Of a stretch of DNA of 48,017 nt, positions 28,569 through 38,100 are shown one piece after another. A model generated the notes under the pieces. It saw nothing but the letters and a program-made list of their open reading frames with translations. It had not been told where the DNA came from and did no database searches. The first letter of the stretch is position 1; every line of letters begins with the position of its first letter. The position numbers and the translations under genes are program-made. Source of the stretch: Thermoplasmatota archaeon (lineage in GTDB: Archaea; Thermoplasmatota; E2; DHVEG-1); the NCBI GenBank assembly GCA_030616985.1, contig JAUWWG010000002.1:1-48017 (forward strand). The letters run 5' to 3'.

Positions 28569-29083
28569 TCGGCAATCCTCCTGATCCATTTATCAAAATT
28601 TCCACAGATATATTTGCAGTCAACAGATTCCCCTTTCAATGCTTCTTCATTGACATTTATCCAGTGGATGTAGAGATCATTTTTGTCTTCATCAATATCC
28701 ACGCTTAATGTTCCAGGAGTAAGTGTTATGGAATTTGCAAGCATTGTTATTCCAAGATCTGTTTTAAGGTCTGGGGATATTTTTACAATGCCTGGATTTA
28801 TTTTACCTGTTATTACACGGTATGCGACGTCAATATTTGCCTTTGCCATACCCATAAAAAACGGTCCAATGGCATACGCAATAAATGTTAACCATCTAAC
28901 AGGATTTAGCATTCTAAAATCTTCCTTCACAAAAATCCTTCCCGTGACGAATCCAACGATTAACGAAAGAATAAATCCAAATAGAAGTTCTTCCCTGCTC
29001 CAAAGTCCTATTGTTCCACTGCCCGTAGTAAGAAGTAGATAGGTAATGAAACATATGATAGTTGTAACAATAAATGCTATCAT
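28565..29083 (-). CDS. MnhE/MbhA subunit
   Basis: NIDVAYRVITGKINPGIVKI, LANSITLTPGTLSVDIDEDKNDLYIHWI. Confidence 0.92.
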   Translation of the reverse strand: MIAFIVTTIICFITYLLLTTGSGTIGLWSREELLFGFILSLIVGFVTGRIFVKEDFRMLNPVRWLTFIAYAIGPFFMGMAKANIDVAYRVITGKINPGIVKISPDLKTDLGITMLANSITLTPGTLSVDIDEDKNDLYIHWINVNEEALKGESVDCKYICGNFDKWIRRIAE

Positions 29084-29252
29084 TGTATTTTTCCTCCAAA
29101 TATTTTTAATTTATATTTGACGGTAATTCTGTTGCTTTTTAAAAGCTTATGGTTTCTGTTGAGGCTATATTAAGATTATATGCAAGAATGGTTCATGTGC
29201 ACCTCAAATGTAATAAGAGCAAATTGGTATATGGGTAAAAGGCGAGTTATTG

Positions 29253-29915
29253 ATGAATGTTAAACTCATAGGATTTACTCCTAATCCCGAGAAAATACCT
29301 GCTATGGCTGCAAAACTTACACACAGCAAAACAAAACCTGAAGATTTGGATAAAACCTCTGATAAAGAATTAAAATCTGTACTTGATTATGTCATGAATC
29401 TGGGGCATACAAGTGTGATTGAGCATGCGAGTTTTAATTTTGCAATAAGCGATGTAAGCCGATCACTTACACATCAACTAGTGCGGCATCGTATTGCTAG
29501 TTATGCTCAGCAGAGTCAGCGGTATGTAAATTTCAATGAACCTAATTATGTAACACCTCCAAAAATTGCAAAAAACAAGGAAATGAAAAAAGCTTATGAT
29601 GCGACTATGAAAAACATCTGGGGAGAATACAACAGACTATTAGAACTGGGCATACCTGCAGAAGACTCACGTTATGTGCTTCCTAATGCTGCTTGTACAA
29701 ACGTCATTGTCACAATGAACGCTCGATCATTACTGAATTTTTTTGAACTACGATGCTGCCAACACGCGCAATGGGAAATCAGACAACTGGCAAATAAAAT
29801 GCTGCGGGAAGTAAAAAAGGTAGCTCCGGCCATTTTTAAAAATGCAGGACCTGCATGTAAGAGCAAAGGTATTTGCCCTGAAAACAAAAAGGATTGTCCG
29901 CTTTATCCTAAGTGA
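29253..29915 (+). CDS. thyX: FAD-dependent thymidylate synthase
   Basis: RHRIASYAQQSQRYV (RHRx7S motif), HTSVIEHASFNFAISDVSR. Confidence 0.95.
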   Translation: MNVKLIGFTPNPEKIPAMAAKLTHSKTKPEDLDKTSDKELKSVLDYVMNLGHTSVIEHASFNFAISDVSRSLTHQLVRHRIASYAQQSQRYVNFNEPNYVTPPKIAKNKEMKKAYDATMKNIWGEYNRLLELGIPAEDSRYVLPNAACTNVIVTMNARSLLNFFELRCCQHAQWEIRQLANKMLREVKKVAPAIFKNAGPACKSKGICPENKKDCPLYPK

Positions 29916-29922
29916 GAATTGT

Positions 29923-30579
29923 ATGAATAGGCCATATGTAATTGTAAATTGTGCAATGTCTGCAGACGGTAAGATTGCACTTCCAACTAGAAAACAGCTA
30001 AGGATATCTAGTGATGAAGACATAGAACGTATGTACAACTTGCGTAATGAATGTGATGCGGTTCTTGTTGGAATTGGTGCCGTGCTTTCCGATGATCCAA
30101 AGCTTACGGTTAAAGAGAAATATGTTAGAAATCCAAAACAGCCTTTGAGGGTAGTTCTGGATAATAAATGCAGAACTCCAGAAGATGCTTTGGTTTTAAA
30201 TGATGTGGCAAAAACACTGATAGTCACCGTCCAAGGAAACGAAAAGCAGTTTGAAGGAGATCATATAGAAGTAGTTGGGATCAAAGCTGATGATGGAATG
30301 CATGTAGAGTTAGAGAGTATGTTGGATCTCCTTTATCAGAGAGGGATAAAGAAACTTTTAGTTGAGGGTGGCGGAACCATTATATGGAGTTTTTTAAGAA
30401 ATAGATTGGTAGACGATTTATACATCTACATTGGACCATGTATCATCGGAGGTAAAAATACACCTACGGTGGCAGATGGATCGGGCATAAAAAACGAAGA
30501 CGATTTATTATCTCTAAGAATAGTTGATGTGAATAGATTGGGGAATGGTCTTTTAGTTCATTACAAACTGATGCAATGA
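29923..30579 (+). CDS. 2,5-diamino-6-(ribosylamino)-4(3H)-pyrimidinone 5'-phosphate reductase (RibD C-terminal family)
   Basis: VNCAMSADGKIALPTRKQLRISSDEDIERMY…DAVLVGIGAVLSDDPKLTV…LLVEGGGTIIWSFL. Confidence 0.9.
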   Translation: MNRPYVIVNCAMSADGKIALPTRKQLRISSDEDIERMYNLRNECDAVLVGIGAVLSDDPKLTVKEKYVRNPKQPLRVVLDNKCRTPEDALVLNDVAKTLIVTVQGNEKQFEGDHIEVVGIKADDGMHVELESMLDLLYQRGIKKLLVEGGGTIIWSFLRNRLVDDLYIYIGPCIIGGKNTPTVADGSGIKNEDDLLSLRIVDVNRLGNGLLVHYKLMQ

Positions 30580-31043
30580 AAATATTATGCGATCAAATGC
30601 TTGGCACACTTGCAAAGTGGCTTCGTATTCTAGGATTTGATACTTTTTATGAAAATGCAGAGATGTCAGATGAAGATTTACTAAACATTGCTAAAGGTGA
30701 AAACCGCACCATATTTACACGAGATAAAGAATTAATTATAAGGGGAAAAAAGAAAAATCTAAATGTTATATCAATAGAAACTACAGACCTCGACCTACAA
30801 TTAAATCAAGCTTTAAAGCATGTAAACATTGATGAAAAATCGATTTTGTCAAGATGTACTCTTTGTAATACAGTACTTGATACAGTTGAGAAGAACAAAG
30901 TCCAAGGAAAAGTCCCAAGTAAAGTATTTGAAAACAATGAGAAATTTTGGTTTTGCTCGAAATGTAATAAATTCTATTGGATGGGAAGTCATTATAATGA
31001 GATGATCAACAAGATAGACAAGATTAAAAAATTACAACAATAG
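30576..31043 (+). CDS. Mut7-C (DUF82) PIN-like RNase domain protein
   Basis: CDQMLGTLAKWLRILGFDTFY, IFTRDKEL, SRCTLCN…FWFCSKCNKFYWMGSHY. Confidence 0.9.
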   Translation: MKILCDQMLGTLAKWLRILGFDTFYENAEMSDEDLLNIAKGENRTIFTRDKELIIRGKKKNLNVISIETTDLDLQLNQALKHVNIDEKSILSRCTLCNTVLDTVEKNKVQGKVPSKVFENNEKFWFCSKCNKFYWMGSHYNEMINKIDKIKKLQQ

Positions 31044-31048
31044 GAGCA

Positions 31049-31345
31049 TTAAAACATTCTCACCACTTGGGCGTGTGGTATTCCCTTTATCCTCATGACA
31101 CAGTCCGGATCCACAAGCCCCATCTTTATGGCACACTGTACTGTTTTTTCACCGACAAGGTTTGCGATGGTAGCGTTTTCCAAATATTTTTTTAGAACCT
31201 CTGCGGTTATTCGTTCCCCGCCATAGAATTCTCTGGTAACATCTATCTGAAATTTCACGTCAACGAATTTTTTACCGATGAGCTTTTCATCACACGCACC
31301 GACTAGGATGTCGTTTCCCTGTTTGTAGATTTTTATGCTTATCAT
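31049..31345 (-). CDS. DUF424 family protein
   Basis: IYKQGNDILVGACDEKLIGKKF…FYGGERIT…ANLVGEKTVQCAIKMGLVD. Confidence 0.85.
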   Translation of the reverse strand: MISIKIYKQGNDILVGACDEKLIGKKFVDVKFQIDVTREFYGGERITAEVLKKYLENATIANLVGEKTVQCAIKMGLVDPDCVMRIKGIPHAQVVRMF

Positions 31346-31435
31346 GTCGTGTTTCCTTGTCTTTCTATATCTAATTACTTTTCACTCTTTTATATTTCTT
31401 TCGAAAAATGCTGATAAAATTCCTTGTATTCATGA

Positions 31436-31475
31436 GGGTGTAAAATCCTCTTAACAGTGTTTTGATTTTTCACCC
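31436..31475. repeat. Imperfect 12-bp inverted repeat (hairpin) next to IS insertion
   Basis: GGGTGTAAAATC … GATTTTTCACCC, one mismatch. Confidence 0.6.
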
Positions 31476-31486
31476 CTAAAACGCCA

Positions 31487-31495
31487 ATTTCATAG
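31487..31495. repeat. Target site duplication, left copy ATTTCATAG
   Basis: Identical 9-mer immediately outside each TIR. Confidence 0.88.
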
Positions 31496-31569
31496 GATTG
31501 CGTTTCGTTATGGTGGAAAACTATATATGGGGGGATGGATATAAATAACAAGGCAAAATTTAATTATCT

Positions 31570-32349
31570 ATGGTGGACTTTACGCAATACATGTGGAAAT
31601 CTGTTAAAAAAATTATACCAAAAACACGGGGTGGGTGGTTAACACTGCTTTCATTTATAGCTCTCATTAAAGATGATATACAATCAATATTATTACAATC
31701 AAAAATATTTTTGCCTGATTTTGATATTGTTACTGGAATTTTTGTTATTGGAGTAATTATTGGAATCATAATTTTGGTGAAAGACTTATTTGGTAATAGT
31801 ATTGATTTTTATAGTTCTCGTGAAGAATTACCATTGTTGAAAAAAACACTATCACAAGCAAAACAAGAAATAATTTTTATTGGCGTAACTTTAGAAAAAT
31901 TAATCGGACAAGAGGCATCTACTATTAAAGACACCATTCAACGAGGAGTTCATATGAAATTTTTAATTTTAAATAGTGAATCGGTACAACTTATAAAACA
32001 GGATAAGAACATGATTTCTAGCACTAAGCATGCGATAACTAGTCAACTTGTAAGAATCTGCAAAATAAAAAGTGAACTTACAGCATCTAACATAAATAAA
32101 TGTGAAATAAGAACATATGATTCCCCCCTATTTTATTCTATAACACTTTCAGACCCAAATTCAGATAATGCTACAATGTTAGTTGAATTTCAACTATATG
32201 ATTCAGATACGGAATTAAGACCAAGTATTCTTATCTCTAAAAGAAAACAAAAAAAACTCTTTAATGAATATTTGAAAAGTTACAATTACATTTTAGACCA
32301 ATCTATTGAGTACCAATGCCAAAATAGTAAAAAATTATTAAAGGAATGA
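31570..32349 (+). CDS. IS passenger: two-TM membrane protein with cytosolic PLD-like (HKD-lacking) domain
   Basis: Two hydrophobic segments then LLKKTLSQAKQEIIFIGVTLEKLIG…IKDTIQRGVHMKFLILNSES…CEIRTYDSPLFYSITLSD…RPSILISKRKQKKLFNEYL; inside IS, 4 nt before transposase. Confidence 0.75.
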   Translation: MVDFTQYMWKSVKKIIPKTRGGWLTLLSFIALIKDDIQSILLQSKIFLPDFDIVTGIFVIGVIIGIIILVKDLFGNSIDFYSSREELPLLKKTLSQAKQEIIFIGVTLEKLIGQEASTIKDTIQRGVHMKFLILNSESVQLIKQDKNMISSTKHAITSQLVRICKIKSELTASNINKCEIRTYDSPLFYSITLSDPNSDNATMLVEFQLYDSDTELRPSILISKRKQKKLFNEYLKSYNYILDQSIEYQCQNSKKLLKE

Positions 32350-32353
32350 AACA

Positions 32354-33241
32354 ATGGCAGAACATAAAGAGATAACAGTAATTGAGAGGGTTGTCGAATG
32401 TCGGTTTTGCGGTTCTACAGACTTAAGCAAATACGGTAAACACAAAGATAAACAATACTATATTTGCAAGGTATGTGGTCGGAAGTCGTCAGAAACAGAT
32501 ACTTTCCCTAAAATGAGGCAGTCTAAAGACCTTATTGTAAGAGCATTGACATATTATTACAATGGTATGTCATGCAGAAATATCTGCCATACTTTCAATG
32601 ATATGAGGGGTTTAGATGTATCGCCATCCACCATCTGGAATTGGATAATCAAATACTCTGAGATGGTAAATAATTATGTCATGTTTTTCGAACCGCATCT
32701 GTCTAATGTTTGGATAGGGGATGAGACTGTTGTGGATATTTGGGGTGAGCAGTATTGGTTTTGGGATATTATCGATACAGAAACACGTTTTCTTATAGCG
32801 TCTCACCTATCTAAGACTAGAACTATGAACGATGCAATAGATTTGTTTTCTACAGCGAAGGCAAAGAGCAAAATAAGACCTAGATTAATCATAACAGATA
32901 AATTAGGTATATATCACGGGGCGTTTAACAAAGTATTCTACACACGATATAAGGAAGACCGTGTTGAACATTTGACATCAAGAGGATTTAGGTCACCCGT
33001 CAATACGAATCTTATCGAGCGTTTTCACGGCACGTTGAAGCAACGGTATAAGATTATGCGGGATTTGAAAGAACCGTATAGCGCTAGTGTCTTGTTGGAT
33101 GGTTTTGTAACGCATTATAACTTCTTTTTAGAGCATAGTTATCTTAATTATGTTACACCCGCAGATATTACTGGCATCGGCGAAGGCATTAGGAATTGGG
33201 GGGATTTGATAGAATTGGCGTTAGGGAGGTTTCAACCATAA
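32354..33241 (+). CDS. IS6/IS240-like DDE transposase with N-terminal zinc finger
   Basis: CRFCGS…CKVCGRK zinc ribbon; GDETVVDIWGEQYWFWDIIDTETRF, IITDKLGIY, TNLIERFHGTLKQRYK (DDE); stop codon inside right TIR. Confidence 0.92.
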   Translation: MAEHKEITVIERVVECRFCGSTDLSKYGKHKDKQYYICKVCGRKSSETDTFPKMRQSKDLIVRALTYYYNGMSCRNICHTFNDMRGLDVSPSTIWNWIIKYSEMVNNYVMFFEPHLSNVWIGDETVVDIWGEQYWFWDIIDTETRFLIASHLSKTRTMNDAIDLFSTAKAKSKIRPRLIITDKLGIYHGAFNKVFYTRYKEDRVEHLTSRGFRSPVNTNLIERFHGTLKQRYKIMRDLKEPYSASVLLDGFVTHYNFFLEHSYLNYVTPADITGIGEGIRNWGDLIELALGRFQP

Positions 33242-33253
33242 CGAAACAAAACC

Positions 33254-33262
33254 ATTTCATAG
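33254..33262. repeat. Target site duplication, right copy ATTTCATAG
   Basis: Identical 9-mer immediately outside each TIR. Confidence 0.88.
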
Positions 33263-33399
33263 AAAGGTTTATATATTCCCTTGCTGGGGAAATTTCGTTG
33301 AAACTAAATTATCTACTAAACCATAATTCTAAAAACCCATTGCGATATACGCTTATTCTGAGATAAAATACTGTACGTATTTTTTGTGGGATAGGGGAA

Positions 33400-35070
33400 A
33401 TGAAATCCATAATTAAATCGTTCTCGGAGCATGGCACATTTGTCCAACCGGATACATTGAACTATATTTTGTCCAAGGACGACCCAAAAAAATTCACCTC
33501 TTTTATAACTAAAAAGCTAAAAGAGTATCCTCTTGTCCTAACAATTGAACAAGTAAAAAATATCGAACAAGAAACAAAGATTGAGGATATTCCAAAACCT
33601 TGTGAAGATTCACTTGAAAAAAAGGAATTACAAAAGAAAATCCTTTCAACAATGTATGGTGGAGTGTTACAACCAGAAACGTCTTTTGAAGAAAACGAAC
33701 TCGAATATGATGATCCTGATAAAGATGATCAGATATCCATACCAGATGAAAAAATAGAAGAAGCGGCAATACCACAATTAATAGAAATAAAAAAAGTAAA
33801 AGGATGGAAACCAGCATCTTTGGACTATGAGTCCGAGATTGAGATAATTAAGGATATAACTGGTAAAAGTACCTGCGAAGGAACTACAAGTGATTTTACA
33901 AAATTGTTTTTAAACAGATATGGTGTTTTAAGAAAAATACTGCGAAGCCAGAGACGAGAAATGGCAAACGTCATTCCCATAAATAGGATTAAAAGAAGCG
34001 GTATTAAAGATATACAAATTGTCGGGATAATTAAGGATGTAAGAACCACTAAAAATGGACACAAACTAATAGAGATTGAGGATGAAACTGGTGCTGCAGC
34101 AGCTATTGCCTTGAAAGATAATCGTGAAGCCACTCAGATGGCAAGTGAAATTATTTTAGATGAGATATTGGGGATGAAATGTCAACTCAGCAAAGATGGC
34201 GATTTACTAGTAGTTCAAAGTATAGTTTTTCCAGATATTAGTATTCAGAATGAGAGACATAGATCCGAGGTACCAGTTTGTGCTGCATTTCTTTCTGATA
34301 TTCATATTGGTAGCAAACAATTTATGGAAACAGAATGGCAAGCGTTTCTGCGATGGATAAATGGTGAGATGGGTAATTCCAGACAAAAAGATGTTGCCGG
34401 TAAAATAAAATATTTGGTTATACCTGGAGATGCTGTGGATGGAATAGGTATTTATCCCAATCAAGACAAAGAGCTCTCGATAGTTGATGTATACAGACAG
34501 TATGAAACACTAGCCGAACAACTACAATTAATCCCTGATCATATATCTATTGTCCTGCAGCCTGGCAACCATGATGCTGTTAGACCTGCGGAGCCGCAAC
34601 CTGCATTTGAGAAAGAGATAAGAGATCTATTTTCCGGTAATGATATTACTTTTGTTGGCAACCCTTGTTATTTTTCCCTCCATGGTGTGGAAGTGTTAGC
34701 ATATCACGGACAAAGCTTGCTTGATTTCGCTACAAATATACAGTGTCTAAGATATAATGAGCCATTAGAAATAATGAAGGTTATGTTGAAAAAACATCAT
34801 CTTGCTCCAGCTTATGGTGGATACACGCCACTTACTCCGGAGCATTTGGATTACATGGTTATAGACAAGATTCCTGATATATTTGTCACAGGTCATGTTC
34901 ACTTGGCCACAATTGGGGCATACAGGGGGGTTACTTTGATAAATGCCTCAAGTTGGCAGTCACAGACATCCTATCAGAAGATGTTGAACTTCATTCCGGA
35001 TCCTGCAAAACTTCCGATTGCAGATCTTAAAACTGGAAATGTGACCATGATGGATTTTAGCGGGATGTAG
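33400..35070 (+). CDS. DNA polymerase II (PolD) small subunit DP1
   Basis: OB fold plus calcineurin-like exonuclease: SDIHIGSKQF, IPGDAVDGIGIYPNQ, QPGNHDA, YHGQSL, TGHVHLATIG. Confidence 0.95.
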   Translation: MKSIIKSFSEHGTFVQPDTLNYILSKDDPKKFTSFITKKLKEYPLVLTIEQVKNIEQETKIEDIPKPCEDSLEKKELQKKILSTMYGGVLQPETSFEENELEYDDPDKDDQISIPDEKIEEAAIPQLIEIKKVKGWKPASLDYESEIEIIKDITGKSTCEGTTSDFTKLFLNRYGVLRKILRSQRREMANVIPINRIKRSGIKDIQIVGIIKDVRTTKNGHKLIEIEDETGAAAAIALKDNREATQMASEIILDEILGMKCQLSKDGDLLVVQSIVFPDISIQNERHRSEVPVCAAFLSDIHIGSKQFMETEWQAFLRWINGEMGNSRQKDVAGKIKYLVIPGDAVDGIGIYPNQDKELSIVDVYRQYETLAEQLQLIPDHISIVLQPGNHDAVRPAEPQPAFEKEIRDLFSGNDITFVGNPCYFSLHGVEVLAYHGQSLLDFATNIQCLRYNEPLEIMKVMLKKHHLAPAYGGYTPLTPEHLDYMVIDKIPDIFVTGHVHLATIGAYRGVTLINASSWQSQTSYQKMLNFIPDPAKLPIADLKTGNVTMMDFSGM

Positions 35071-35086
35071 TTCTAATTTTTATGTT

Positions 35087-35111
35087 GGTTTGTGTTTCTC
35101 AAACACAAACC
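35087..35111. terminator. Perfect 11-bp stem, 3-nt loop hairpin between DP1 and DP2
   Basis: GGTTTGTGTTT-CTC-AAACACAAACC, followed by TTTAAA and T6. Confidence 0.7.
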
Positions 35112-35163
35112 TTTAAACCTCTTTTTTCATATGTACATTGTTAAGTTTTAGAGATGGAAAATT

Positions 35164-38100
35164 ATGGGTGGGGACTTATCTGGAGATATTGCAGTTAGCT
35201 CAGATATGCGTTCGTATTTTAGTAGACTTCAGGATGATATTGAATCATGCTATTCCATTGCAGGTGAAGCACGAAAAAAGGGTCTTGATCCAGAACTTGA
35301 AGTTGAAATACCTCGGGCATTGGACATTGCTGTGCGGGTAGAACAGCTTGTAGGTCCAAAAGGCATAGCACCAAAAATTCGTGAGACTACCAAAAAAATA
35401 GGTAACAGAGAACTTGTGTCTTTGGAAATCGCTAGACAAATTGTTAATGGAAAAACCTACAAATTCAATAAAATCGAAGATGCTTTAGATCAAGCCATAC
35501 GAACGGGACTCGCTATACTTACTGAAGGTGTTTTAGTGGCCCCTCTCGAAGGAATAGCAGAGGTAAAACTGGGGAAAAATAAGGACGGTACGGATTATGT
35601 GGCTCTTTATTTCTCTGGACCCATCAGAAGTGCAGGTGGAACAGGACAAGCAATGAGCGTTTTAATTGCTGATGTTGTTAGAAGGGAACTAGATATAGGA
35701 AAATATGTGCCAACATCTGGGGAGATAGAGCGTTACAAAGAGGAGATTCCTTTGTATAAGAGGGTACAACATTTGCAGTATACTCCCTCGGTCGATGAGA
35801 TAGACAAGATAACAAAAGGTTGCCCAATTTGTATAACTGGTGAGGGAACAGAAAAAGAGGAAGTAACAGGATATCGGGATTTACCAAGAGTTGAGACAAA
35901 CCGTCTTAGAGGTGGGGCATGCCTTGTAATTGCCGAAGGTCTCTGTCTTAAGGCGCCTAAACTCTTAAAACATGTTAAAAAACTAAAACTCAAAGGATGG
36001 GATTTTCTCGATATTTTTGTCAATAAAAATAATGGTGGAGACGATAAGAAAACTGATGGAATTCCAGAGATTGCTCCTTCTCTCAAATATATAGGTGAGG
36101 TTATTGCGGGTAGGCCTGTTTTTTCTCATCCATCTAGAAAAGGCGGCTTTCGACTACGGTATGGCAGGGCTCGTACGGGTGGTTTGGCATCTACTGCAGT
36201 TAACCCCGCTTCAATGAAGATACTTGATGGTTTTATTGCTGTTGGTACACAAATTAAAACGGAGCGACCTGGGAAGGGAACAATAGGTACTCCGTGCAGC
36301 CAGATTGATGGCCCCATTGTACTGTTGCAAAACGGTGATTTAGTTCAGGTTAATGATGTAAAGGATGTTGAAAAATACGATGTTAAAAAAATAATTGATC
36401 TCGGTGAAATTCTTATTCCTTTTGGAGAATTCATTGAGAATAATGCATTGCTTCCTGATTCTCCATACATTTACGAATGGTGGATTCAGGATTTACAGAA
36501 GTCATTGAACTGTCTGCCAAAGGAATATGATATCCACTGTATTATGGAAAATGATGAAAAAACTCAAAAGAAAATCAATGAAGATTTTGGAAGGGAAGTC
36601 AATCTAAAAAAACCATTATTTTTGAATGCTTTTGAAATTTCAACTAGGTATAATGTTCCACTACATCCTTATTATAATCTATTCTGGCATGATATAACAC
36701 CTGATGATGTAGTCAAACTCTCAAAGCTTGTGAAGGCGCATGGTGAAATAGTTGACGATTCATTACTGGTTCTTCCCAGGTATGATGAAATAAAAAATAT
36801 TCTCATAGAACTTGGCGCAATTCACAAACAAAGTCAAGAAAAACTTATCTTGGGTGGGCATTCCCATTCTATTATCAGATGTCTTGGTTTGGATATCGAG
36901 GATGGTCGCATTGTTGAAACAGAGAGAGTTAAGTTACTTGAAAACGTAAAGGAAGGGCAAGATATTATTTCACTGGTTTCAGGACTTGCTGGCATAGAGG
37001 TTAGGAAAAAAGCGCCGTTTCGAATTGGAACACGTATGGGGCGGCCTGAGAAGGCAGATGCTAGAAAAATGAAGCCTCCACCACATGTTTTATTTCCACT
37101 GGGAAACTATGGTGGCAATCAACGTTTGTTTAGGACAGCAGCAGAAAAGAGCACAATAGAATTTGAAGCAGGGCGAAGAAAATGCTCCAAGTGTGGCAAA
37201 ACCACTTATAGGGTATTTTGCACATGTGGAGGGCATACGGATCCCATTGAAGGAAGAATAGAGATTCAAAAAGTCAGTATATCCAAAGAACTAGACATCG
37301 CAAAAAGTAACCTAAAAGAACGTAATCTTCCAGAAACGATCAAAGGTGTAATAGGCACAATATCAAAACATAAAACACCCGAGCCTTTGGAGAAGGGAAT
37401 ACTGCGAGCAAAACACAATGTATCTGTATTCAAAGATGGAACAATACGTTTTGATATGACTGATGCCCCTCTTACACATTTCAAATCAAAAGAAATCAGA
37501 GTTTCGATACAAAAATTAAAAAAATTAGGTTACACAAAGGATTATCTCGGAAGTTCTCTAGAACGTGATGATCAAACCTGTGAGTTGAAAGTACAGGATG
37601 TTATTATTTCGAAATCTTGTGCAGAGTATTTTGTCAATGTATCAAAATTTATAGATGATCTTCTAGTTAAGTTCTATAAATTGAATCGTTTTTTCAAAAT
37701 TAGAAGACTGGAAGATTTAACAGGGCATCTTGTTGTCGGGTTGGCACCTCATACTTCTGCAGGAGCTTTAGCTAGAATAATAGGTTTTACTGATGCTCAG
37801 GTCTGTTTTGCTCATCCTTTCTATCATGCAGCAAAACGTCGCAACGCCGATGGCGACGAAGATGGTTTAATGCTTCTCATGGATGCACTTTTGAATTTCT
37901 CCCATGCATATATTCCTGATAAACGTGGTGGAAGGATGGATTTACCCCTACTTCTTACAACTCGTATCGATCCGTCAGAGGTTGATAAGGAAGCTCACAA
38001 CGTTGATGTCATGGCAAGATATCCTCTTGATTTTTATGAAGCTACATTGCAACATGAGAATCCCAAAGAATTGGAACCTATAATGGATTTGGTGTCTTCA

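Larger units (their letters stand above)
31496..33253 (+). mobile_element. Complete insertion sequence (IS6/IS240-like DDE, zinc-finger type) carrying a passenger gene
   Basis: TIR-L GATTGCGTTTCGTTATGGT (31496-31514), TIR-R GGTTTTGTTTCGTTATGGT (complement of 33235-33253), 16/19 identical; TSD ATTTCATAG at 31487-31495 and 33254-33262. Confidence 0.92.
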
